DNA of 64,000 nt, taken from positions 33,959 to 97,958 of the forward strand of contig NZ_JAGGOW010000117.1 of NCBI RefSeq assembly GCF_018614135.1. Direction: 5' to 3'. Below the pieces are notes generated by a model that made no database searches, was not told the DNA's origin, and worked only from the letters and a program-made list of their open reading frames with translations. The stretch is from Streptomyces sp. ISL-66 (GTDB lineage: Bacteria > Actinomycetota > Actinomycetes > Streptomycetales > Streptomycetaceae). Shown here piece by piece: positions 53,137-61,440 of the stretch (its first letter is position 1; every line of letters starts with the position of its first letter). Made by a program: the position numbers and the translations under genes.

Positions 53137-54249
53137 ATATTGATCCGAAACGCTTTGAGTTCAGGCTCGTTGATGATGTGTGAGTGATCTGGTGGGGGAT
53201 GCGCGGGCCTGGTCGCCGGACGCGCAGGAGGCTGTGCGGTTGCTGGCGGTGTCGGCGCTGGTGGAGGGGCGGGACCGGATTGAGGTTGCCGCCCTGTTCA
53301 AGGTGTCGGTCAAGGCCGTGGACAACTGGTGGGCGAAGTGGCAGGCCGGCGGGCGGGACGCACTGCTGTCCCGCCCGCGAGGCCGCCGCGTGGGTGAGCA
53401 TCAGGTCCTGTCGGAGGCCGAACAGGCCGCGGTCCGGCAGGCCGTCCTCGATCACATCCCCTCCGACCTGGGACTTGCGGGTCAGTTGTGGACACGCGGG
53501 CAGATAGGCGAGTTGGTCTTCAAGCTGTACGGGATCCGCTTCACCGAGCCCGGGGTGGGCAAGTACCTCAAGCGTTGGGGGCTGACCTTCCAGCGTCCGG
53601 ACAAGCGGGCGGTCGAGCAGGACGCGGAAGCGGTCCGCGTCTGGCACGAGGAGACCTGGCCGGCGATCCGGGCCAAGGCCAAGGCGGAGAACGCCGAGGT
53701 TCTCTTCGGCGACCAGGTCGGGGTCCGCTCGGACCAGGTCACCGGCCGCACCTGGGGCGCCAAAGGCGCGACTCCCATCGTCCGCCGCACCGGGAACCGG
53801 TTCTCCGTGAACGCGATGTCCGCGATCAGCACCCGCGGCCGGATGCACTTCATGGTCTTCACCGAGTCGTTCGACGCGAAGGTCATGTGCCGCTTCCTCA
53901 CCCGGATCGTCGGGCACTTCGACCGGAAGGTCCACCTGATCGTCGACCGGCACTCGGCCCACCGCTCGAAGACCGTCCAGGCCTGGCTCACCGGCCACAA
54001 GGACGAGATCGAGCTGCACTTCCTGCCCTCGTACTCACCCGAGCTGAACCCCGACGAGCTGGTCAACGCCGACCTCAAACGCAGCCTGCCCCACACCCAC
54101 AGGGCCAGGAACCAGGCCGAACTCGCCGCCGAAACCCGCAGGTTCTTCCATAGGCGGCAGCGTCAACCGCACATCGTCCGCGGCTACTTCGGCGGCCCCC
54201 ACGTCCGCTACGTCCTGGACGAGAACCCTTTGAGTTTCTGATCAATATC
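53137..54249 (+). mobile_element. intact IS630-family insertion sequence
   Basis: The left end reads ATATTGATCCGAAAC (53137-53151) and the right end, read inward, ATATTGATCAGAAAC (54249-54235): a 15-base inverted repeat with one mismatch. Both ends also show CTTTGAGTT just inside. The single transposase gene (53180-54241) fills the element. The right end overlaps the last codons of the transposase. Confidence 0.85.
53180..54241 (+). CDS. IS630 transposase, full length
   Basis: A 353-residue transposase with GTG 53180. The HTH is RIEVAALFKVSVKAVDNWWA, then the linker RPRGRRVGEHQVLSEAEQAA and GIRFTEPGVGKYLKRWGL. The DDE core has LFGDQVGV (D), LIVDRHSAHRS (D) and LNPDELVNADLKR (E). No frameshift is needed, unlike the copy at 37513, from which it differs strongly, so they are different IS630 lineages. 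The element is probably active or recently active. Confidence 0.92.
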   Translation: MSDLVGDARAWSPDAQEAVRLLAVSALVEGRDRIEVAALFKVSVKAVDNWWAKWQAGGRDALLSRPRGRRVGEHQVLSEAEQAAVRQAVLDHIPSDLGLAGQLWTRGQIGELVFKLYGIRFTEPGVGKYLKRWGLTFQRPDKRAVEQDAEAVRVWHEETWPAIRAKAKAENAEVLFGDQVGVRSDQVTGRTWGAKGATPIVRRTGNRFSVNAMSAISTRGRMHFMVFTESFDAKVMCRFLTRIVGHFDRKVHLIVDRHSAHRSKTVQAWLTGHKDEIELHFLPSYSPELNPDELVNADLKRSLPHTHRARNQAELAAETRRFFHRRQRQPHIVRGYFGGPHVRYVLDENPLSF

Positions 54250-54266
54250 AAACTGGAGGAACTGCC

Positions 54267-54434
54267 ATGGCGGCGCGTTTCGAGGTCCGGCACCAGAGCG
54301 GCAAGGGCATCGGCTATCACTTCGTTCTGATCGAACCAACGGGCAGGTCATCGCGACCAGCGAGCACTACGAGACGCATCGTTCTTGCCTGAACGGCATC
54401 GATTCAGTCAAACGCAACGCCGACGTCTATTCAG
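54267..54434 (+). pseudogene. frameshifted DUF1508 (YegP-like) gene
   Basis: ATG 54267 behind GGAGGA reads MAARFEVRHQSGKGIGYHFV, then breaks near 54333; NGQVIATSEHYETHRSCLNG and IDSVKRNADV follow in another frame. This is the DUF1508 repeat fold (about 55 residues), found in stress-linked YegP proteins. It directly abuts the holin-like fragment. It begins 18 bases after the IS630 end. Confidence 0.75.
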
Positions 54435-54626
54435 GACACCACCGGGAGCAAGAGCGACAGCGAAGAGATGCAGCTGGCCCGGGCGGAGATGACCGAGAAG
54501 GGCAAGCGGTTCGGTGTGGGCGGCGGCCTGTTCGGTGGGGCGGGCCTGGTCGGTGTCCTGGCCGCGCAGACCATCGACAGCGTCAAGGCCGATGTGGCCG
54601 AGATCAAGGAGAAGACCCACCGATGA
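54435..54626 (+). pseudogene. phage-holin-like (DUF1469) fragment, internally deleted
   Basis: The frame reads SEEMQLARAEMTEKGKRFGV, GGGLFGGAGLVGVL and AAQTIDSVKADVAEIKEKT, ending at TGA 54624. The start and end match Streptomyces Actino-holin/DUF1469 proteins, but the two hydrophobic helices in between are missing, consistent with a deletion. Its upstream part is fused to the DUF1508 tail. Confidence 0.6.
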
Positions 54627-55022
54627 GAGGAGCAGGCCGCTGACGTCAAGGAGCAAGCCGCACAGAAGGCAGCACACGTGACCGGCCAGGTTCGCGAGAA
54701 GGCGGAGCAGGCCGAGCAACTGGTGAAGACCCCCGACCCGGTCCTCGGCAAGGCAGCGCAGGCCACAGCGCAGCTACGCGAGACCGCGGCCCGTGCGGGA
54801 CAGCTCGCGGCGGACAAGACGCCCGACCCCGTACGCGAGAAGGCCGGCCAGGCCGCGACTGTGGCCCGAGACAACCGCACCCCACTGCTTGCGGCCGCCG
54901 CCCTCGTCGTCTTCCTCCTCGCCGCCGCCCTCCAGGGCGCGATCTTCGCCGTAGTCAAGGCCGCCGTCGACCGGGCAGGGGCCGCCACCACCAGACGCCT
55001 GACGGGCACCTGGCCCGGCTGA
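54627..55022 (+). pseudogene. DUF3618-like protein, 5'-truncated
   Basis: The frame after the TGA at 54624 continues as EEQAADVKEQAAQKAAHVTG, then repeats VKTPDPVLGKAAQATAQLRE and DKTPDPVREKAGQAATVARD, and ends with one hydrophobic helix and an Arg-rich tail. It is a DUF3618-like membrane-tethered helical protein without its N-terminal part. GTG 54678 could start a 114-residue product. In Streptomyces a holin-like gene normally precedes an intact DUF3618 gene; here the pair has been fused and shortened. Confidence 0.6.
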
Positions 55023-55084
55023 CTCAACCAAGACCGGCGCCGGTGGCGCCGCACAAGTTCCCCGGCGCCGAGCACCGCAGCGCC

Positions 55085-55246
55085 GTCCCAGTGTCGACAC
55101 CGCTGACGGGCGCGTTGCCGAGCTGCACGCCTCCCTGCTCGACCCGGAGCTCCAGGAAACGGACACCCACTTCGAGCGGTACTGGGGGGCGATCAAGTCT
55201 CTCTACCCGCACCGGGACGGCACACCCCAGCAGGGCCGGCACTGAC
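55085..55246 (+). pseudogene. small C-terminal gene scrap
   Basis: The frame reads VDTADGRVAELHASLLDPEL, then ETDTHFERYWGAIKSLYPHR to a TGA at 55244. It appears coding but has no start. The family is not recognised. Confidence 0.35.
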
Positions 55247-55387
55247 CGTACGGAACACAGCACCGGGACCTGATGCGGGCGGCCGGGGACGGCTGATCGT
55301 CCCCTCGTGTGCCGGCCGCCACGGCATAGGCCGGCATACGGACCGGCCTTGGGCATTCACCGCCACTGTCTGGGTAAACGGGCAGTC

Positions 55388-55891
55388 ATGCACGGACAAC
55401 ATGCGCGTCCTACGAGCACACTGTTCGGCCCAGCCCCTGAGGGCGAGATACCGCCACCCGAGCAAGACGGTCCCAGGCACTCCCGCCGACGCAGGCTCAC
55501 CGGCCGCCTCCGGCGCCGGCTCCTTGCCTACCGGGAGATCGAATTCCTGTCCTCCCGCATGCACGGAGATACCAGCCCCGGCGAGGAATGTCTGCTCCTC
55601 GTGCACATACGCAAGGTCGTCGGCCAAGCCCACTACCGCGTCTGTACCCACTGCGCCGAGGCTGTCATCACCGGTGTCGTCATCGAGGAACGCTTCCTCG
55701 GCACCGGTCTGGGGACCCGAACGCTGTCCCATCTACGCTCTCGCTACCCGGATATGACCTGGCGCACCACCCTTGATCTGCGCACGACACGTGATCTCCT
55801 GCGCCGGATGCGCATCCCGGTGACGACTCCTGACGGGCTCTGCTCGCACATGCGGCAGCCACTGTCCGATCCGGTGCGGGCCGGTTTCTGA
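55388..55891 (+). CDS. unknown GNAT-like protein
   Basis: A 167-residue soluble protein from ATG 55388. The C-terminal half resembles a small GNAT fold (IEERFLGTGLGTRTLSHLRS resembles the acetyl-CoA loop, then YPDMTWRTTL). The N terminus is basic (GRLRRRLLAYREIEFLSSRM). Three Cys occur in VCTHCAEAV and GLCSHM, possibly a zinc site. The start has no strong ribosome site, so the call is tentative. Its 3' end faces the CFA synthase fragment. Confidence 0.5.
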   Translation: MHGQHARPTSTLFGPAPEGEIPPPEQDGPRHSRRRRLTGRLRRRLLAYREIEFLSSRMHGDTSPGEECLLLVHIRKVVGQAHYRVCTHCAEAVITGVVIEERFLGTGLGTRTLSHLRSRYPDMTWRTTLDLRTTRDLLRRMRIPVTTPDGLCSHMRQPLSDPVRAGF

Positions 55892-55929
55892 CCGAAGGCC
55901 CAAGCCGCTCCAAAAGGAGCGTGGTACCT

Positions 55930-56115
55930 CGTAGCCCCGCCGTCGACGCGGCGCCAGTGCCGCAACTGGACGTCCACCAGGTCCGCGACGCCTGCGCGGA
56001 CGGCCCTGTGGGTGACGAAGTCCCGCTGCGCTCGGGACAGGGTGACCGCGGTGACCCTCGCCTTGTGCTCCCGGGCGCGCGTGGACTGCGAGCAAGCGAC
56101 GCCAGACGGGGCCGG
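55930..56115 (-). pseudogene. cyclopropane-fatty-acid synthase fragment
   Basis: The minus strand reads REHKARVTAVTLSRAQRDFV and AGVADLVDVQLRHWRRVDGG, the S-adenosylmethionine-binding part of CFA/CMAS-type methyltransferases (V-T-x-S-x-x-Q and D-V-x-L-x-D/H-W-R). The glycine-rich motif I is absent, and so are both ends. It is a stray core segment. Confidence 0.65.
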
Positions 56116-56344
56116 CGGATCCCCTGGTCGCGGATGGACCGGCCCGCTCGGCCGAGGACGTGGGCGAGATCAGGGCGACCCCATACCTTCCGCAACGGTG
56201 GGGGCGGCGCCGCCAGGCCCACCGGCCCCGACCTGCCGACCGGCGTGGACACGTACGTCGACGGAGGGTGCTTCAACCGCCGCATCCACATCGTGAACTG
56301 GTGCATCCAGTCCGGGACGGATCTCGGCGAGCGTCCGACCGCAC

Positions 56345-56735
56345 CGGCAGGTGACGCGCGGCCTCCGGCGACCGCCCCTCGGGCGTCGTCGGCGGTCGCG
56401 CCCATGCGCGGGCCGCCACCGCGCGCGGGGTGTTCAATGAGATCAGGAGCGGGGTGGTCAGCAGCCGGTAGTGGCCGGTGGGGGTGCCCACGGCGGTGCC
56501 GATGCTGATCTCGGCGTCGATGACGCGAACGGTCAGCGCACCGATCCCGGCCAGTACCGAGCCGTCGCGGCAGATCGGCGCCAGTGGTGGCCAGCTGGTT
56601 CAGCAGTGCGGCGGAGGCGAAGTTCCTGTCGCCCAGCGGCAGCATCCCGGCGCGCAGGTCCACCGCCAGGCGGCGAGCGTACTCCAGCTCATCGGTGGTG
56701 GCGGGGCCGAATACGGCCCCGATGACCAACCGGCG
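56345..56735 (-). pseudogene. IS4-family transposase remnant
   Basis: The minus strand reads AVFGPATTDELEYARRLAVD and LRAGMLPLGDRNFASAALLN, typical of the middle of IS4-type transposases with a catalytic Asp in GDRNF, and then in another frame HYRLLTTPLL, the strand before the last catalytic Glu. It is frameshifted and lacks the rest. Confidence 0.7.
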
Positions 56736-56765
56736 GCCAGCTGCGGACCTGTAGGCTCCGCGCCT

Positions 56766-57302
56766 GTGGACGACATACGGCAGACGGCCATCACCTTCAG
56801 CGGAATCCTGACACGGGAGGAGTTCGACGAAGCCCTCGCGGCCACCGGTTGGTTCCGACGCCTGCGATGGCTCATCGTCGTGGCCGCGGCCCTGATGGCG
56901 GCGCTGAGCCTGAGACCTTCCGCTCACGGCGGCCCGATCAACGCTGGGCTGCTGACGCTCGCTCTTGTCTACGGTGTGCTCGGCCTGTTCCTGCCCCCGC
57001 TGCTCGCCGGGCGTATGTTCCGTGCCGACCAGGCCACGGGGGAGAAGCAGGCCGTCATCGACGACGCCGGCTTCGTCGTCTCCCGCGGCTCCGAGGAACT
57101 CATGCGTGTGCCATGGCGCACCATGTACCGCTCCTACGAAACGGAGCGGGTCTACGTGGTGACCGGCCGCCTCGGCTGGAAGGCCGGCCTGTTGGTCGTG
57201 CCCAAGCGGCTGCTCACCAGGACGTGCGAGACCGAGCTGGTGGGCGTTCTGCAGCAGGCTCCGGTTCGCCTCCCCAAGAGCATGCGGACACACGGCCGTT
57301 AG
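56766..57302 (+). CDS. YcxB-like membrane protein
   Basis: A 178-residue protein from GTG 56766. It has a soluble start (ITFSGILTREEFDEALAATG), two helices at about 36-55 and 62-80, and a C-terminal domain of YcxB type (DAGFVVSRGSEELMRVPWRT, YRSYETERVYVVTGRL). Family members are small membrane proteins of unknown role. The gene starts right beside the IS4 remnant, so its own promoter may be altered. Confidence 0.7.
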   Translation: MDDIRQTAITFSGILTREEFDEALAATGWFRRLRWLIVVAAALMAALSLRPSAHGGPINAGLLTLALVYGVLGLFLPPLLAGRMFRADQATGEKQAVIDDAGFVVSRGSEELMRVPWRTMYRSYETERVYVVTGRLGWKAGLLVVPKRLLTRTCETELVGVLQQAPVRLPKSMRTHGR

Positions 57303-57658
57303 CCTCTCCTCGCAAGAGCCGGGTGGGTCTGAACCCCGGGGCTGGCGGTCATGTGAATGTCCGACATCCGCCGGGCAGCGGGTCCGCCGGCGGACCGCCT
57401 TGGCGAGCTCGCCCCCGCCGCGGACCGGCCCCACTCCCCACTGGCCGACCCCGGCCCCCGCCGCGCCCTGCGGTTGGCGAGGACGACGTGGTGGAGGTCA
57501 ACCAGACGTCGACGATCACCAGCAGAGCGAGCACTTCGAGGAGCAGCAGCCCCACGGCAGTGCCCATGTCCCGCGCCCCGACCCGCGCAGGGCAAGGCAC
57601 ATGAACACGCGCAAACGGAGGCCCCAGCTCTCCTCCCCGTCAGAAGGCCGCCTCGCCG
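57303..57658. other. spacer without a clear gene
   Basis: About 350 bases between convergent genes. A minus-strand frame at 57349-57600 includes a hydrophobic stretch (GTAVGLLLLEVLALLVIVDV) that might be a tiny membrane protein, but it has no ribosome site and the rest is Arg/Gly filler. Confidence 0.35.
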
Positions 57659-58636
57659 TCAGCTCGACCCGTCGTACACCACCGACCATGGGCGGGGTGG
57701 CCCGTCCGGTGAGCCGGGACTGCCGTCGGGGCGCAGGACCGCCGCATGGCCGCGGGCGAGCACACCGGCCGCGAGCTCCGCGAAGTGAGGGGCTGCCGGG
57801 TGGGTGGACCGGCCGGCAAGCCAGGCCCCGGTCATCCGCTGGAGGAGGGGGCGGCCCGCCAGCGGCCGCCAGACGACGCGGGGCTCCTTACGGGCCACCG
57901 GCCCCTGGTCGAAGGCGACGCCGTGGCCCGCGTGGACAAGGGCCAGCAAGAACTCGGGGTTGGAGGCGTGCCGGAGTCGGCCAGGCACGAAGCCCTCGGC
58001 GCGGCAGGTGTCGAGGACCCGGTCGTACCAGCCGGGGGCCTGGGCGCGGGGGAAGAGCACCAGGTCGTGGCCGGACAGTTCGGCGAGTGCGACCTCGGGG
58101 AGCCGGGCCAGCGGTGAGGTGCGGGGCAGGACGACGCCGAGTTCCGCGCACACCTCGGGGCCGAGGCGGAGTTCGGTGGCGTCCACGGGCTGGTGGACGA
58201 GGCCGACGTCGAGTCCACCAGAGGCGAGCAGCCGCAGCTGTTCCTCGGTGGTGATCTCCTGGAGGTCGACGGACAGGCCCGGGGAGTGCTCCGCGATGGC
58301 CGAGAGCAGCGTGGAGACCACGGAGACCGTGGTGTCGGGAGGGACGCCCGCGCGCAGGGTGCCCAGGCCGCCGTCCCCGGCACGGCGGGTCAGCGCCCGT
58401 AACCGCTCCTCGCGGGCCAGGAGCTCGCGCGCCTCGTCCAGCAGCACCATGCCGGCGGTGGTCAGCCGGACCTGACGGTGCGATCGGTCGAACAGTTCGG
58501 CGCCGAGGTCCTTCTCCAGTCTGCGTACCGCCTGGCTGAGGGGCGGCTGGGCCATGCCAAGCTGGTCGGCGGCCCGGCTGAAGTGCAGCTCGTCGGCGAC
58601 GGCGACGAAGATACGCAGGTGGCGCAAGAGATCCAC
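57659..58636 (-). CDS. LysR-family transcriptional regulator
   Basis: A 325-residue regulator. GTG 58636 opens the winged helix: LLRHLRIFVAVADELHFSRA, ADQLGMAQPPLSQAVRRLEK, DLGAELFDRSHRQVRLT. The C-terminal effector domain has the usual two-lobe pattern (TLRAGVPPDTTVSVVSTLLS, LDVGLVHQPVD, HDLVLFPRAQAPGW). The frame stays open far upstream but family alignment fixes the start here. It is divergent from the class A beta-lactamase-like gene across 30 bases, an AmpR-like layout that suggests direct control. Confidence 0.92.
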   Translation of the reverse strand: MDLLRHLRIFVAVADELHFSRAADQLGMAQPPLSQAVRRLEKDLGAELFDRSHRQVRLTTAGMVLLDEARELLAREERLRALTRRAGDGGLGTLRAGVPPDTTVSVVSTLLSAIAEHSPGLSVDLQEITTEEQLRLLASGGLDVGLVHQPVDATELRLGPEVCAELGVVLPRTSPLARLPEVALAELSGHDLVLFPRAQAPGWYDRVLDTCRAEGFVPGRLRHASNPEFLLALVHAGHGVAFDQGPVARKEPRVVWRPLAGRPLLQRMTGAWLAGRSTHPAAPHFAELAAGVLARGHAAVLRPDGSPGSPDGPPRPWSVVYDGSS

Positions 58637-58666
58637 AGTCAGGGACCTTACGTGAGGGGCGAACCG

Positions 58667-59560
58667 ATGGTCGAGGAACGGATCCGCGAGGTCTTCGCGG
58701 GGGCGGGCGCCGAGGTGTTGCTGCATGCGGTCCCGGTCGGCGGGGGGCCGGAGGTGGAGGAGGTGGCCGTCGGCGCGGACGAGCCCGTCGTGATCGCCTC
58801 GGTCTTCAAGGTGCTGCTGGTCCTGGAGTTCGCCCGGCAGGTGGCTGCAGGCCAGCTCGACCCCCGTGAGCGGGTGCGGGTCACGGCGGCCGACCGGCTC
58901 GGCGGCTGGGGCACCGCCGGCTGCGCGGACGACGTCGAGCTGTCGCTGCGCGATCTGGCGTTCTTCGCGATCTCGGTGAGTGACAACTCGGCGGCGGATC
59001 TGCTGCTGGCACGAGTCGGCCTGGACACGGTGCGGCTTCTCGCCGGGGAACTCGGGCTCGACAGGACCCGGATCGTGGGTGGTCCCCGTGACGTACTGGA
59101 GTCGATGCTCGCCGAGGTCGGCGCACAGGACGAGGCGGAGTTCGCCCGCCGGTACCCGGCTCTGCCGGACGACCGCAAGAGACGGCTGAGCGTGCTGGAT
59201 CCGCAGCGGACCAACGCCGCCACGCCCCGTGAGATCACCCGGCTGCTGCGTCTGATCTGGCTTGACGAGGCGGGCCCGCCGAATGCCTGTGCTCAGGTGC
59301 GGGAGCTGATGGCCCGCCAGGTGTTCCGGCACCGGCTGGTGTCGGGGTTCCCCGACGAGGTGACGGTCGCGGCGAAGACCGGAACCCTGCCCGGACTGCA
59401 CATGGAGGCGGGGGTCGTCCGGTATCCCGACGGCGGTCGCTACGCGGTCTCCGTCTTCGCCCGTACGCGGGAGCTGGCCGCCTCGCGTACGGCGGTGGAC
59501 TCCGCGATCGGCGCCACGGCCCGGATCGCCGTCGACTTTCTGCGCAGTAAAGGGCTCTGA
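58667..59560 (+). CDS. class A beta-lactamase-like serine hydrolase
   Basis: A 297-residue protein from ATG 58667, behind GAGGGG. The class A/PBP motifs are ordered as ASVFKVLL (Ser45, Lys48), SVSDNSAAD (Ser-Asp-Asn at 105-107) and AAKTGTLPG (Lys-Thr-Gly at 237-239). No signal peptide is visible, so it may stay in the cytoplasm, unusual for a penicillin-hydrolysing enzyme. The omega-loop Glu166 is not obvious. A related hydrolase role is possible. The divergent LysR gene is its likely regulator. Confidence 0.85.
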   Translation: MVEERIREVFAGAGAEVLLHAVPVGGGPEVEEVAVGADEPVVIASVFKVLLVLEFARQVAAGQLDPRERVRVTAADRLGGWGTAGCADDVELSLRDLAFFAISVSDNSAADLLLARVGLDTVRLLAGELGLDRTRIVGGPRDVLESMLAEVGAQDEAEFARRYPALPDDRKRRLSVLDPQRTNAATPREITRLLRLIWLDEAGPPNACAQVRELMARQVFRHRLVSGFPDEVTVAAKTGTLPGLHMEAGVVRYPDGGRYAVSVFARTRELAASRTAVDSAIGATARIAVDFLRSKGL

Positions 59561-59568
59561 CCTGCAAG

Positions 59569-59588
59569 TCATATGCGTACGCATATGA
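59569..59588. promoter_or_regulatory. perfect 20-bp palindrome upstream of the metallo-hydrolase gene
   Basis: TCATATGCGTACGCATATGA is fully self-complementary. It lies 8 bases after the beta-lactamase stop and 57 bases before the hydrolase start. Its AT-rich, spacer-free symmetry is typical of a dimeric repressor operator such as TetR or MarR types. No regulator of that kind is in the window. Confidence 0.7.
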
Positions 59589-59644
59589 GGACTCCCAGAT
59601 TTTGATCTTGGACGACAGGGGCCGTGTCCTGATCTCCTGACACC

Positions 59645-60661
59645 ATGAACGACGACACAGACGCACAGCGCCCGAAGCGGCGCATCCAGGGATTCGGCCG
59701 GCGTACGGTGCTGCGCGGCGCCGTGCTTGGCGCGGCCGCCCCACTGCTTCCCGCCACCGCCTCCGCGGGTGGCTTCTCCGATGCGGCCACCCGCGGGGCC
59801 CCGGCGGCCGGTTCGGCCTCCTTCCGCTGGCTGGGCACCTCCGGCTGGCGCATCGACGTCGACGGCCGGACGGTGCTCTTCGACCCGTACCTCACCCGGT
59901 TCAAGACCGGCCTGTTCGACGGGGGCTTCACAGCGGCTACGAAGCTGGAGTCCGACCCCGAGCTCGTACGGGAGCACATCGGCCACCCCGAGATCGTCCT
60001 GGTCAGCCACTCCCACTGGGACCACATCGCGGATGTGCCCCACATCGCCAAGTCCACCGGCGCCCGGGTCGTCGGCACGGAGACCACATTCCACCTGCTG
60101 GTCGCGTTCGGCGTCGACCCGGGACAGATCTCGGTGGTGAAGGGCGGCGAGATACTGGACTTCGGCGGGATCACCGTCGAGGTCGTCTCGAGCCTGCACA
60201 GCCGGAACAAGCGGCACTCCTATTTCGCCCCGGGCACGCTGAACGCGCCGCCCGCGGCGGCCCCGAGGACCATCTCCGACCTGCCGGAGGGCGACACGCT
60301 CGCCTTCCAGGTCACGGCGGGGAGTGGCGGCCCTTCGGCGTTCCTGATGGGCGCCAGCGACTTCTCCGAGCGGGCAGTGCAGGGGCTGAGCCCCGATCTC
60401 GCGATGGTCGCGGTGCCGTCCAGCGCCGCCACCTCCCGCTATGTGCCCCGACTGCTGCGGGCACTGGGCCACCCCGGCGTCGTCGTACCCGTCCACTGGG
60501 ACAACTTCGAGGAGCCGCTGAGCGAGCCCCCGCGCCCCGACCCGGTCATGGACCTGGACGAGTTCGTCGCCCAGGTCCACCAGGAGTCTCCGACGAGCCG
60601 GATCGTCATCCCGGACTACCGCACCACGTACGGGGGAGACATGCGGTCGGGGAGACTCTGA
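59645..60661 (+). CDS. Tat-exported metallo-beta-lactamase-fold hydrolase
   Basis: A 338-residue protein. The N terminus carries a twin-arginine signal (GFGRRTVLRGAVLG, Arg19-Arg20), so it is exported folded. The MBL fold has DGRTVLFDPYLTR, LVSHSHWDHIADV (His122, His124, Asp126, His127), a second part with SSLHSRNKRHSY, FLMGASDFSE, and VVPVHWDNFEEP. This matches UlaG-like or phospholipase-D-like MBL proteins. The substrate is unknown. The palindrome at 59569 probably controls it. Confidence 0.85.
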   Translation: MNDDTDAQRPKRRIQGFGRRTVLRGAVLGAAAPLLPATASAGGFSDAATRGAPAAGSASFRWLGTSGWRIDVDGRTVLFDPYLTRFKTGLFDGGFTAATKLESDPELVREHIGHPEIVLVSHSHWDHIADVPHIAKSTGARVVGTETTFHLLVAFGVDPGQISVVKGGEILDFGGITVEVVSSLHSRNKRHSYFAPGTLNAPPAAAPRTISDLPEGDTLAFQVTAGSGGPSAFLMGASDFSERAVQGLSPDLAMVAVPSSAATSRYVPRLLRALGHPGVVVPVHWDNFEEPLSEPPRPDPVMDLDEFVAQVHQESPTSRIVIPDYRTTYGGDMRSGRL

Positions 60662-60806
60662 CCCGCCACCCCGTCGAATCCGGCCAGCTGATCGGATTGC
60701 CGCCAATCCCCGGCGATCTGGCCGCAATGCTGCTGCCCTCCAGCTAGACAAGAAGCCGGGGGCTGTCGTCCGCTGCCCCGTAGGGCTTGGGGCGGGGGCT
60801 GGAAGC

Positions 60807-61016
60807 TTGCTGACGATCAACGTGGCGATATTGCTGATGGTCATCGTTGTTCTGCGGCTGCGCCGCCGTACCGAGGCCCGGAGCCGTTTCGACGAGAAGA
60901 TGACGGTGCTCATCGTCCTCGCGCTGGGTGTCATCCTTGCCCCCACCGAGGTCGGCCAGGGCATTGCCAACATCGTGGGTCAGCTCGTCAGCGGTGTCTC
61001 CCAGGCCGGCCAGTGA
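60807..61016 (+). CDS. small membrane protein
   Basis: A 69-residue protein from TTG 60807 with GGAAG just upstream. The N-terminal helix is INVAILLMVIVVLRL, then a short charged loop (RRRTEARSRFDEKM), a second helix (VLIVLALGVILA) and a small amphipathic end. It resembles tiny two-helix Streptomyces phage-type membrane proteins, but no family is certain. Confidence 0.5.
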   Translation: MLTINVAILLMVIVVLRLRRRTEARSRFDEKMTVLIVLALGVILAPTEVGQGIANIVGQLVSGVSQAGQ

Positions 61017-61440
61017 CCGGAACTGCCCGCTGTCATCTCCCAGCAAGGCGAGGTACCGCGGCCTCGCACCACGCCGCCAAGCCGCGGACGAGGAGAGGCT
61101 GGTGAGCGGGCGTCGTCGTCCGGTCCGACGGTCCGGCCGTCGGCTCCGGCGGCGGAAGAACCAGGGCTGGCGCCTGGGCCTGGCCCCGCAGGGAGGCCGC
61201 CCGGCGGGACCAGGTCCGGGCGAGCGGCCTGCGTTACGCGCTCGGACAGCTCGACGGCCTGCATCACGGGGCCTTCGAGTGAACCAAGCTCACCAGGCAT
61301 CCGGGGGCGGTCGACTTGCGGGCGTCGGCGGTACGGAAGCGAGTACGGCACCGGTCACGGCTCCTGGACCGGCTTGGGAACCGTTCCCCCGGATCCTGCG
61401 TGAACTCTTGAGGGTGTAGTCGGCTGGTGGAGGGGATCTG
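61017..61440. other. spacer with a possible C-terminal scrap
   Basis: About 420 bases. Near 61175-61281 a frame reads PRREAARRDQVRASGLRYAL and GQLDGLHHGAFE to a TGA, probably the end of a lost gene. The rest shows nothing. Confidence 0.35.

Noticed and set aside
57349..57600. Small minus-strand membrane protein
   Set aside because: It has one hydrophobic stretch but no ribosome site, and the second half is low-complexity Arg/Gly sequence. Not supported as a gene.
57659..60973. Very long open frame on the minus strand (1104 codons)
   Set aside because: Only its last 325 codons are a gene (LysR). The rest lies opposite the beta-lactamase and metallo-hydrolase genes and has Arg/Gly/Val-rich shadow composition typical of the complementary frame of high-GC coding DNA.
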